Part shown: positions 1-6,134 of the stretch, one piece after another
Layout of the letters: every line of letters starts with the position of its first letter
How positions within the stretch are numbered: position 1 is the stretch's first letter
NCBI RefSeq assembly: GCF_028607085.1
Contig: NZ_CP117411.1
Span: 310,001 to 374,000 of the forward strand
Source of the DNA: Sphingomonas naphthae
GTDB taxonomy: Bacteria; Pseudomonadota; Alphaproteobacteria; Sphingomonadales; Sphingomonadaceae
Length of the DNA stretch: 64,000 bases
Direction of reading: 5' to 3'
Translations under genes and position numbers: made by a program
The notes under the pieces: generated by a model
What the model was told of the DNA's origin: nothing
What the model saw: only the letters and a program-made list of their open reading frames with translations
The model's database searches: none

Positions 1-432
1 ATAACGCGCCGCCAGCTCGCGCAGGCTGTAATAGGCCGCGTCCTCCCGAAACTGGTCCGGCATCGGCCGCCGAACCGACGAGATGGTCACGATGCCGCAG
101 GCCTTCCGCCACCGCGAAATCATGCTGTCGGAACAGCGATAGATTATCTGAAGCTGCGCGATCGTCTTGCCGGGGGCGACGACCTCGAAATCCTTCGGGG
201 CGTCGCGGCGCCCATTGCCGCCGCGCGGGCGGGTCTTCGCGCCGCTCACCTTGAGCCAACGGCGCATGGTGCTGGACCCGACGCCATAGTGGCGCTGGAG
301 GGTGAGCGTCGTGTGGCTCAGGGCGACCGAGACGATGTCCGGCGGACAAGGTTTGGCGTGCACCCGGAGCGGGCGCGGTTTCGGGCTCGCGGAAACGGTC
401 TCACCCGCCTCCGCGCTATTGCGCATATCCAT
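1..432 (-). CDS. Phage protein with repeated helix-turn-helix units (C-terminus off window)
   Basis: An open frame runs leftward from ATG at 432 past the window edge, so only the first 144 residues are visible. Three stretches share one helix-turn-helix-like pattern: residues 38-64 (ending MRRWLKVSG), 87-114 (ending ISRWRKACGI) and from about 134 (SLRELAARY, cut off). Each has an alanine/leucine helix, a turn and an RW-containing second helix, as in homeodomain-like transposase or terminase-small-subunit folds. It is the last visible gene of a leftward phage set. DNA binding is an inference; the exact role (regulator, terminase small subunit, replication) cannot be decided here. Confidence 0.6.
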   Translation of the reverse strand, partial: MDMRNSAEAGETVSASPKPRPLRVHAKPCPPDIVSVALSHTTLTLQRHYGVGSSTMRRWLKVSGAKTRPRGGNGRRDAPKDFEVVAPGKTIAQLQIIYRCSDSMISRWRKACGIVTISSVRRPMPDQFREDAAYYSLRELAARY

Positions 433-459
433 CGTCAATGTCCTCCGTGGAGCCGGGTG

Positions 460-684
460 TTAGACCGGCTGCTGACCTTCGTGTTCGGGGTGGGAAACGG
501 GAGCCGGGGTGGCGGCGATCTGGTTGAGCTTGCGGGTGATGTTACCGGAGCGGGCGCCCTGCGAGCGGCGGTAGCGGATGCCCTCTAGCTCGCGCTCAAG
601 CTCACCCAAGCGGGCGCAGACGCTCGCGTAGAGGGCGCGGAGCTGGCGGAGTTCGCGCCACGGGTTCAGCCACGCGGGGATCAT
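460..684 (-). CDS. Small phage protein, predicted coiled coil
   Basis: 74 residues. The middle (LYASVCARLGELERELEGI, residues 18-36) has the heptad spacing of a short coiled coil, followed by a basic stretch RYRRSQGARSG. Its ATG overlaps the stop of the upstream gene (ATGA at 681-684), so the two are probably translationally coupled. No catalytic motif is visible and I do not recognise the family. It fits a small accessory protein of the leftward phage operon. Confidence 0.5.
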   Translation of the reverse strand: MIPAWLNPWRELRQLRALYASVCARLGELERELEGIRYRRSQGARSGNITRKLNQIAATPAPVSHPEHEGQQPV

Positions 685-1151
685 GCCACGCTCCGCAGGC
701 GAAGCCGCTCGCGCAGCATATCGATCGCGCGGCCCGCGCTCTCCAGCTCAGGCCGCATCGCCATCAACTCGCGATCGTCGATCTTGCCGTCATCGGCCAG
801 CGCCACGGCCACCTCGTGCAGCAGGCCGGTGATCGCCGGCAGCGCGTCCCGATCCGTCGCGGCGGAGGATTCGAGTGGCACCAGCTTCATGCCGACCAGC
901 GCGAGCGCGTCGTTGGCGAAGCGACCGTCGAACTTTTCGACACCCCGGAAGAACGACGTCACCGGCATCTCGGCGAAGCCGGTGCGGTAGGCCTTGCCCT
1001 GATCGGCACCGGACTTCCCGAGGAAGCGGCCGAGCTCCCCGTCGGTCAGATTGTCCTCGCGCTTGATGCGCTCCAGGCTCTCCGCAAGCGCGGAAATCAG
1101 GTCAGAACCCGATGCGGCCCGGTAATGTCGGTGGATTGCCCCAGTCTTCAT
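681..1151 (-). CDS. Phage protein with possible N-terminal helix-turn-helix
   Basis: 156 residues. Residues 10-45 hold a segment like LTDGELGRFLGKS that resembles an XRE-type helix-turn-helix, followed by a region with a FFRGVEKFDGRF motif that I associate with small DNA-binding proteins of Sphingomonad/Rhizobiales prophages. The second half is helical and ends in basic residues (MLRERLRLRSVA). It overlaps the genes on both sides by 4 bases, so it belongs to a leftward operon. A regulatory role is an inference. Confidence 0.6.
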   Translation of the reverse strand: MKTGAIHRHYRAASGSDLISALAESLERIKREDNLTDGELGRFLGKSGADQGKAYRTGFAEMPVTSFFRGVEKFDGRFANDALALVGMKLVPLESSAATDRDALPAITGLLHEVAVALADDGKIDDRELMAMRPELESAGRAIDMLRERLRLRSVA

Positions 1152-1345
1152 GCTGCACCTGCGTTGGAATGAAGAGAAGCCCGGCCATGTCCGACACCAT
1201 CATGATCGCTGACGCTGCGGCGGTCGGTGGAGATGGAGCGATCGTTCGCGGGACGGCCGATGGCGTCCTGATCGGGCAGACGAACGACCCGAAGTGGGGT
1301 GGTGAGGATCCAGCCGTTGCGGCGGGTGATGAGGGCGGCGGCCAC
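1148..1345 (-). CDS. Small hypothetical phage protein
   Basis: 65 residues starting with GTG at 1345. A GGAAGG ribosome-binding site lies 8 bases upstream, and the stop overlaps the next gene's ATG (ATGA). No domain is recognised; the protein is arginine- and serine-rich. The coupling and the ribosome-binding site are the only support. Confidence 0.35.
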   Translation of the reverse strand: MAAALITRRNGWILTTPLRVVRLPDQDAIGRPANDRSISTDRRSVSDHDGVGHGRASLHSNAGAA

Positions 1346-1428
1346 GTCAGCAACCTTCCGGGGCCGGGCTTGCGGCCCGACCCCTTCCGGCTATCGTGTG
1401 AAAGGCGCACACACGAAGGGGAAAAATC

Positions 1429-1726
1429 TTGGACGAAAGCACGGAGCGGGCATTCGCGCAGATTGCCGAGCAGAATGCGATTGCCGACCGGCAACAGAGA
1501 GAGGCGGAGCGGGCATTGGCGAGCTTGGCTATCTGGGGGGCAAACTGCCCTCGACGGCCTGTTCGCGCTCTGCAACCGGCTGGCCATCTCAGGCGCGCTC
1601 AAGCCAGATGACATTTCCGCCGTGTTCGACTTTATGGAGCCTGACGCTGGCGATCCAGGCGCCGCAAGCGTCAGCAAAATGCTCGCCGCGCGCCGGGAAG
1701 AGATACTGGAGGGGCTCACGGAATAG
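1429..1726 (+). pseudogene. Small phage protein split by a frameshift at a G6 run
   Basis: A good ribosome-binding site (AAGGGG) precedes a TTG start at 1429. The first frame gives a helical stretch beginning MDESTERAFAQIAEQ. At the run of six G (1535-1540) the sensible reading moves to the +1 frame, which continues ALDGLFALCNRLAISGALK and ends at 1726. Removing one G would give one protein of about 98 residues (WGQTALDGLF across the junction). It may be a true disruption, an assembly error in the homopolymer, or a programmed shift. The gene is rightward among leftward neighbours. Function unknown. Confidence 0.55.
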
Positions 1727-1877
1727 CCTTCCGCTGACGCCGCACCACCGCCTCGCTGGAGACGCGGTGACCAGCCAGAACCTCCTCCCGGACGATCTCC
1801 CGCACCCGCTCTTCTTGAACGAGGGTGAGGGGACGCGGCGACGGTTCGTCGTCGCTGACGTACATCCATGCGTCCAT
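1716..1877 (-). CDS. Small phage protein following the Cro-like gene
   Basis: 53 residues from ATG 1877, whose A is the last base of the upstream stop codon (TAATG), so it is translationally coupled to the Cro-like gene. It contains LVQEERVREIVREEVLAGH, a charged helix, and ends in basic residues (VVRRQRKAIP). No known family. It converges on and overlaps by about 11 bases the frameshifted rightward gene ending at 1726. Confidence 0.5.
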   Translation of the reverse strand: MDAWMYVSDDEPSPRPLTLVQEERVREIVREEVLAGHRVSSEAVVRRQRKAIP

Positions 1878-2089
1878 TATGCTGCCTCCGCCTTGGTGGG
1901 GGTGGGGCGGGTGCGGAGTGCGCGGACCAAGGGAGCCCACGTTCCATCCAGGCGCGGGTCAACGTCGCCGCTTTCGATCCGCAGGACCGTTGTCTCGTTG
2001 ACACCGGCCAAGGTGGCCAAGTCTTTGCGGGTCAGCCCGGCCGCTTCTCGGGAGGGGCGAAGCGTTCGAGGGTCAAGCGGATCGATCAT
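1877..2089 (-). CDS. Cro-like XRE-family repressor
   Basis: 70 residues from ATG 2089. A helix-turn-helix of the XRE type is clear: AAGLTRKDLATLAGVNETTV followed by LRIESGDVDPR (residues 15-47). It lies divergent from the S24 repressor, with two copies of the 12-base operator between them, which is the genetic position of a Cro or second switch regulator. The leftward promoter's -10 (2097-2102) lies only 7 bases before the ATG, so the transcript may be leaderless. The 53-residue gene follows with TAATG coupling. Confidence 0.75.
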   Translation of the reverse strand: MIDPLDPRTLRPSREAAGLTRKDLATLAGVNETTVLRIESGDVDPRLDGTWAPLVRALRTRPTPTKAEAA

Positions 2090-2096
2090 GCCGAAA

Positions 2097-2138
2097 CGTA
2101 TGATGCATATGTGCATCGCCGTCAACGGCATATGTGCA
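2097..2138 (-). promoter_or_regulatory. Leftward switch promoter with two repressor operators
   Basis: Reading leftward: -35 TTGACG (2125-2120), 17-base spacer, -10 CATACG (2102-2097). Operator O1, TGCATATGTGCA, occupies 2104-2115 inside the spacer. O2, GGCATATGTGCA, occupies 2127-2138 just upstream of the -35. Centre-to-centre distance is 23 bases. The same 12-mer recurs at 3721-3765. Binding by the S24 repressor is an inference from position and repetition. Confidence 0.65.
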
Positions 2139-2176
2139 GCGTGAAACGCGGCCGCTCGGCAGGCTATCTTGCAGAT

Positions 2177-2851
2177 ATGCAGCCAGAGCAACGTATCATA
2201 GCGAAGTGGCTAGAGACGACCCGTGAGCGCCTCGGGTGGAGCTGGGCAAGCTGGGCTGAGAAGGCGGGGCTGGGCGCTGCGACAACGCTCACACGGGCCG
2301 TCAAGGAAGACTACGCTTCCGTCACTGGCATCCCGACGCTGCACGCTCTGGCCAAGGCGGCGAACATCCCGTCGGTCCTAGACTTCCTGGCGAGTAATTT
2401 GGATGCCTCGCGCGTCGCGCCTCCCGAGCCCGCGAATGACGATGATACCGTCGAGGTGGAGCAGATCGATCTCGCGTTCGGTCTGGGCTCAACCTATACC
2501 GACACCGGCGCGCTAGAAAGCACTCCTCTCAAGTTCCCGCGACGGTGGCTTGAGACGATAACCAGTTCGTCCATCGGTCTGCTTACTTGGGCGCGCGGGC
2601 GCGGCGACAGCATGCACCCGACGATCGACGACGGTGACCTTATCCTGCTCGACCGATCCCAGACCAAGGTGCGCGAGCAGGACGCCATGTGGGCGTTCAC
2701 CGTGGGGGATACCGCCTCGATTAAGCGGCTACGGGTCAAGGGTGACCGATACCAGATCCTGTCGGACAATCCATCGGTTCCGCCCGACGAAGAGCCGATC
2801 GACTTCGTGAGGATATGGGCGAGGGTGGTGTTTGTGGGGAAGAGGAAATGA
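2177..2851 (+). CDS. CI-type phage repressor, S24/LexA family
   Basis: 224 residues. The N-terminal 70 residues form a helix-turn-helix (WASWAEKAGLGAATTLTRAV). The C-terminal half is an S24 peptidase domain with the serine in GRGDSMHPTIDDGDLILLD (Ser145) and the lysine in ASIKRLRVKG (Lys183), the LexA/CI self-cleavage pair. No obvious Ala-Gly cleavage site is seen in the hinge (residues 80-125). A weak promoter (GTGAAA at 2141-2146, TATCTT at 2165-2170) ends 6 bases before ATG 2177, so the message may be leaderless like lambda cI. The stop overlaps the next gene by ATGA. Confidence 0.88.
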   Translation: MQPEQRIIAKWLETTRERLGWSWASWAEKAGLGAATTLTRAVKEDYASVTGIPTLHALAKAANIPSVLDFLASNLDASRVAPPEPANDDDTVEVEQIDLAFGLGSTYTDTGALESTPLKFPRRWLETITSSSIGLLTWARGRGDSMHPTIDDGDLILLDRSQTKVREQDAMWAFTVGDTASIKRLRVKGDRYQILSDNPSVPPDEEPIDFVRIWARVVFVGKRK

Positions 2852-3204
2852 GCGGGCCCGACGCAACAACTATTTGGACGTTCGTTTATGGCCTTGTTCT
2901 GGTTAGCATAACCGGGATTGCATTTTGGTCTTACAACCATCGCGACAGTTACTGGAAATTGATGGTCACAATTGGCTTGGTAGGAGCAATCATATCAAGC
3001 GTGATGATCGTTTCAAATTTTGCGATATGGATCATAGCGCGAGATATAGGTGATAAGCTCAGCCGCAATGACGCTGAAATAGTCAGTGCGGTTCTTCGTT
3101 CTCACCAGTGGCCCACCGCCTACATTGCCACAGTTGGTGTATTTGGCTGGGCGGTTGTAATTCTCAATCTAACTCCGCACAAAAAGACCGACAAAAAGGG
3201 GTAG
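2848..3204 (+). CDS. Small membrane protein coupled to the repressor (candidate lysogenic-conversion gene)
   Basis: 118 residues from the ATG that overlaps the repressor stop. It has three hydrophobic segments, roughly residues 9-28, 36-60 and 88-108, and a basic tail (TPHKKTDKKG). Base composition drops here: the line 2941-3000 holds 27 G/C in 60, well below the surrounding genes. Co-expression with the repressor means it should be made in the lysogen, the usual place for superinfection-exclusion or other conversion genes. That role is an inference; no family is recognised. Confidence 0.65.
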   Translation: MSGPDATTIWTFVYGLVLVSITGIAFWSYNHRDSYWKLMVTIGLVGAIISSVMIVSNFAIWIIARDIGDKLSRNDAEIVSAVLRSHQWPTAYIATVGVFGWAVVILNLTPHKKTDKKG

Positions 3205-3282
3205 CGTGAACGGGGTGCCGACGATTACCCCGGCCAGAAAGGCATGAGCGGGGCTCCTCTTCGGGTCGGGCCAAAGTCGCAT
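3169..3282 (-). CDS. Possible 37-residue single-pass membrane peptide
   Basis: On the minus strand, ATG at 3282 (or TTG immediately before it) opens a short frame with a basic N-terminus (MRLWPDPKRSPAHAF) and one convincing hydrophobic segment (LAGVIVGTPFTLPLFVGLF). It overlaps the 3' end of the membrane protein gene on the other strand. No ribosome-binding site is evident. It is listed because it reads like a real membrane peptide, but it may be chance. Confidence 0.3.
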   Translation of the reverse strand: MRLWPDPKRSPAHAFLAGVIVGTPFTLPLFVGLFVRS

Positions 3283-3316
3283 CAACGCAGATTCGCATAG
3301 CTTCTGGACATTCGCA

Positions 3317-3718
3317 ATGGTCGCGCCAACAAGTCTCTCCCTTGCTGTCGTCGGCGTCAAATATGATGCCAAGCGCGGCCCCACGCGCCGTTTTGCGATC
3401 GAGCTATGCCGGCCTGGCGATCCAGTCGAGCTGGTGCCGGAGCCCAAGAACCCAGAGGACCAATACGCCGTCACCGTCCTGAACGGGCAGGGGATGATGA
3501 TGGGCTATATCACGGCCGAGAGAGCGCCGCTGGTATCGGGCCTGATCGGGCGGGGTGCGCCAGTGAAGGCCATCTTCCAGGCGCAGACGGTCTGGGGCGC
3601 GATCATCCGCGCCACCTTCGACGGCAACGAGCCAGACCTGCCGCCCGAGTTTATCGACGAATCGCCCGTCGACGAAGACAGCGGATTCTACCCCGACTGG
3701 ATACCGCCTGACGATTGA
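3317..3718 (+). CDS. HIRAN-domain protein
   Basis: 133 residues. Residues 9-90 match the HIRAN domain pattern: VVGVKYDAKRGPTRRFAIEL, then the acidic/aromatic PGDPVELVPEPKNPEDQYAV, then MGYITAERAPLVSGLI. HIRAN domains bind 3'-hydroxyl DNA ends in HLTF/Rad5-type helicases; here the domain stands alone with an acidic tail. It sits between the repressor block and the rightward early promoter. A role in binding DNA ends or nicked intermediates during phage replication is plausible but not shown. Confidence 0.7.
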   Translation: MVAPTSLSLAVVGVKYDAKRGPTRRFAIELCRPGDPVELVPEPKNPEDQYAVTVLNGQGMMMGYITAERAPLVSGLIGRGAPVKAIFQAQTVWGAIIRATFDGNEPDLPPEFIDESPVDEDSGFYPDWIPPDD

Positions 3719-3720
3719 CG

Positions 3721-3769
3721 TGCATATGTGCATTTAAGTGTTGACCTTGGCGCTGCACATATGCACTAT
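3721..3769 (+). promoter_or_regulatory. Rightward early promoter with two repressor operators
   Basis: Operator O3, TGCATATGTGCA, is at 3721-3732. Its exact reverse complement O4, TGCACATATGCA, is at 3754-3765, centre to centre 33 bases. Between them lies -35 TTGACC (3741-3746); 17 bases on is CACTAT (3764-3769) as -10, overlapped by O4. This promoter would drive the operon from 3844 to the integrase. The operator is the one found beside the Cro-like gene. Confidence 0.65.
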
Positions 3770-3838
3770 GCTCCCATCAGCCCACATCCGATCGCCTCAC
3801 GGCCGAAGACGGTGTCGGGATACTTTCCTGATGGGAGC
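3770..3838. promoter_or_regulatory. 11-base inverted repeat around the early-operon leader
   Basis: GCTCCCATCAG (3770-3780) and its perfect complement CTGATGGGAGC (3828-3838) flank 47 bases. The right arm contains the GGGAG ribosome-binding site of the gene starting at 3844. If the transcript begins at or before 3770 the arms could hide that site. If it starts near 3776, as the -10 suggests, most of the left arm would be missing and a DNA-level operator is more likely. Confidence 0.5.
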
Positions 3839-3843
3839 GCCGC

Positions 3844-4104
3844 ATGGCCAAGAGGCCAATCCAGTTTGAGCCCCAAGAGGCCCGGGCGGCCAACGCCGCC
3901 ACCTACAATATCCTTTCGGACGTGCGTTTCGCGATTGGCGATCAGAAGCGCCGCCTCGAGCAGCTCTCGATCTACGACCTGGCGAAGCCGAACTTCGATC
4001 GCATCCGGATCGCGGAGAAGCATCTCGCAGCCGCCGTCGCGGATATCGTGGCCGTCGTCGATGCGGTGCGCAGAGCGACGCCTCACGAAGTGCGCGGCGC
4101 GTGA
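3844..4104 (+). CDS. First gene of the rightward phage operon, unknown function
   Basis: 86 residues, ribosome-binding site GGGAG 6 bases upstream. The protein is mostly helical, with a RFAIGDQKRRLEQLSIYDLA stretch and a C-terminal helix IAEKHLAAAVADIVAVVDAV. No family is recognised. It is the promoter-proximal gene under the operator-bearing promoter, and its stop overlaps the next start (TGATG). Confidence 0.6.
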   Translation: MAKRPIQFEPQEARAANAATYNILSDVRFAIGDQKRRLEQLSIYDLAKPNFDRIRIAEKHLAAAVADIVAVVDAVRRATPHEVRGA

Positions 4105-4421
4105 TGGCGAGAGAGATCATCTTCCGGCAGCCCGGCGATTTTGCCGCCATCCATGCCGCTGAAGCCGCGCTGGCCGAAGCAGGCTTCTCGATCGGCTCGA
4201 TGCAGAAGGGCTCGCCCCGTGGCCTGCTCCTCGGGGATATCTCGATCGCGAAGTGGCGCAACCTGAGCCACCAGGAGCGGCGCGAACTGCACGGCGAGAT
4301 GTTCGGGGACCGCAACGGCCCGGTGACCGTCATCGTCAGCGCGAACGCGCCGGCCGACGTGCTGGCCGCGTTCGAATATGTCCGTGGCGCCGCGCTCCAG
4401 CGGGAGACGGTCGATGCGTAG
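4104..4421 (+). CDS. Hypothetical phage protein
   Basis: 105 residues from ATG 4104 (a GTG one codon earlier, at 4101, is an alternative). The stop of the previous gene overlaps this start. It reads as a compact alpha/beta protein (REIIFRQPGDFAAIHAAEAA, then GPVTVIVSANAPADVLAAFE). No motif points to a function. It overlaps the next gene by 8 bases. Confidence 0.55.
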   Translation: MAREIIFRQPGDFAAIHAAEAALAEAGFSIGSMQKGSPRGLLLGDISIAKWRNLSHQERRELHGEMFGDRNGPVTVIVSANAPADVLAAFEYVRGAALQRETVDA

Positions 4422-4671
4422 CCCGCTCGCCATCGCCTGCACGGCGCTCGCTATCCTGGCCACCGCCGTCTCCTGCCACATCGCCGGCCAGCGGATCGCC
4501 GACCTGACCATGGGCGCCGCCCTCTGCCTGTTCCTGTTGGCCGCCATCCTCGAATGGCTCGCCTGCCTGCCCCCCGAAGCCGCTCCCGGCGATGTCCCCA
4601 CGTCGCGGCCTGTAACCCCTAGCGCGACCCTCGGGAGCCGGTCGCGCCAACCTTCTTCGGGTGCCCAATGA
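4414..4671 (+). CDS. Small membrane protein, two hydrophobic segments
   Basis: 85 residues if translation begins at ATG 4414 (MRSPLAIACTALAILATAV), which fits the operon overlap better than the ATG at 4378. Hydrophobic segments at residues 5-24 and 30-50, then a polar tail rich in Pro and Ser. No cysteine or charge pattern indicates a function. The position in the early operon suggests a membrane-located accessory protein. Confidence 0.5.
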   Translation: MRSPLAIACTALAILATAVSCHIAGQRIADLTMGAALCLFLLAAILEWLACLPPEAAPGDVPTSRPVTPSATLGSRSRQPSSGAQ

Positions 4672-5048
4672 GCTTCCGTCTTCCACATAAGGCCTTGAAG
4701 CGGGGCGGTCGCAATGCGCCGCGTCCTGCTTGGAGGGTGGCTGACAAGTATCGGAAGTGGCTGCGAGGCCTTCCGTGCGCATGTCTGGGGCGCAACGTGA
4801 AATGCGGCGGCGCCATAGTGGCAGCCCACGTTCCGTTTCCAGGGGAAAAGGCGGTGGGAGGGAAAGTCGCTGACCGCCATTGCGTTCCGCTCAGCGACAA
4901 GTGCCACGCCCTTCAGCATGATATTGGCTGGTGCTCGTTTGCCAAAGTCTTTCTTGGGGGCGTCGAGCCCGCAGTTTTGTCTGACGCCTATTTCGACGAA
5001 TGGCCCGGTAAGGCCGAATGGCTCGAGAGCGTGGCGGCAGCCGCATGA
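4668..5048 (+). CDS. HNH-like putative nuclease (DUF968/Ref-like)
   Basis: 126 residues, start overlapping the previous stop. The core runs RKWLRGLPCACLG, a second cysteine about ten residues on (NVKCGG), AAHVPFPGEKAVGGK, then RHCVPLSDKCHALQHDIG (residues 29-90). Spaced Cys/His pairs with the H-(about 18 residues)-C-x-P-L-x-x-x-C-H arrangement resemble phage HNH proteins such as DUF968 and the RecA-dependent nuclease Ref. Such proteins act in phage recombination or DNA processing. The family assignment is by motif only; a structural zinc protein is the alternative. Confidence 0.55.
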   Translation: MSFRLPHKALKRGGRNAPRPAWRVADKYRKWLRGLPCACLGRNVKCGGAIVAAHVPFPGEKAVGGKVADRHCVPLSDKCHALQHDIGWCSFAKVFLGGVEPAVLSDAYFDEWPGKAEWLESVAAAA

Positions 5049-5770
5049 GAAACCGGTTCTCCCTTGGCAAAATTCGCGTGGTCACGCCCACAGGCTTTGC
5101 GGATGCAGCCTGTCGCGCGGCGCAGAACGCGCGCCGCCACCCCATCGGCCCCGCTGGCATTCAGATCCCGCCGGCGCGGGCCGTGTGGCGCCCTGAGGCC
5201 GATCAGGAGACCATGGGCAAGATCGTTGCCCATGCCGAAAAGGCCTATCTGGCCGCCAAGCTGCCCGAGGTCGAGCGCGGTGCCGCCGTCGCCCTGGTGG
5301 CCTCCCACGTGCGGGAGCATTTCAACCAGGCTGATATGGCGGTGCTGAAGCGCTGGGGCTTCGCCCGCAGCTTCAGCACGCTCACGGTCGACCTGCACGA
5401 CGGTGTCCGATCGGAGGGCCATGACCGCCTCGAGCTAGATGAGCCGGTGCTGCTGCCCGACTGCCGGCAGTCGCTCAGCATGCGCGACACGGGCGACGCC
5501 GGCCGCCGCATCCCGGACGCGGCGATGCCCTTCTATCTCAAGATGACGGCCGCGCGCCGGTTCGCCGAAAACAACCTTCGCTCCGCGCGGTCATGGCCCG
5601 CGATCTTCAAGGGTCGGGAGAAGCGGTGGCCCCGCTGGCACGAGATTGAGGAGGCCAATCCCTACGTCGGAGCATGGCTGTCCGAACAGCGCGAGATCAT
5701 GCGTCTCGCCACCATCGCCACCGCCCAAGCCGATCGGGTGGCGGAGATCAAGGGGGTGGAGCGTGGGTGA
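5045..5770 (+). CDS. Conserved-looking phage protein, unknown function
   Basis: 241 residues from ATG 5045, which overlaps the previous stop. The N-terminal part is basic; a helical centre (KIVAHAEKAYLAAKLPEVER) is followed by an acidic/aromatic C-terminal region (WPAIFKGREKRWPRWHEIEE). Basic and aromatic composition suggests nucleic-acid contact, but no motif names a family. It sits between the HNH-like gene and a small gene, in the DNA-metabolism part of the operon. Confidence 0.5.
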   Translation: MRNRFSLGKIRVVTPTGFADAACRAAQNARRHPIGPAGIQIPPARAVWRPEADQETMGKIVAHAEKAYLAAKLPEVERGAAVALVASHVREHFNQADMAVLKRWGFARSFSTLTVDLHDGVRSEGHDRLELDEPVLLPDCRQSLSMRDTGDAGRRIPDAAMPFYLKMTAARRFAENNLRSARSWPAIFKGREKRWPRWHEIEEANPYVGAWLSEQREIMRLATIATAQADRVAEIKGVERG

Positions 5771-6134
5771 GAATAGCGCGCTGATGGACAGCACCAAATT
5801 TCGCGCGGCGCTCACCAAGCTCATGCCTGGCTATAACTGGACGGTTCATCGGTCAGCCAAGGGCGCCGTCCAGATAGTTGCCACCGGCATCCGGTCGAGC
5901 GGGTTCAATCGTCTATCGACCCTTGAGGTGACTTATTCGTGCCGAGAGCACGGAGATTGGTTCACGGCTCGATCCGCCGGGTTTGGGCTCCGCGCGCCGT
6001 GGCTTGGCGAGAACGGCGATGTCACACTCGCGCGGGCGCTTCGCGGTCTACAGGAACTCTATCGGCAGAAGGCCGCTGCTTATAGCGGCCATGAATCGGC
6101 GCTCGCCCAAGGGCGAAAGGTCCAAGTCCCATGA
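5763..6134 (+). CDS. Hypothetical phage protein
   Basis: 123 residues if GTG 5763 is used (AAGGGGG about 6 bases upstream; overlaps the previous stop); ATG 5784 is the alternative. The sequence has STLEVTYSCREHGDWFTARS and then DVTLARALRGLQELYRQKAA. The single Cys and the aromatic pattern do not identify a family. The 3' end overlaps the next start by ATGA. Confidence 0.45.
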   Translation: MGENSALMDSTKFRAALTKLMPGYNWTVHRSAKGAVQIVATGIRSSGFNRLSTLEVTYSCREHGDWFTARSAGFGLRAPWLGENGDVTLARALRGLQELYRQKAAAYSGHESALAQGRKVQVP

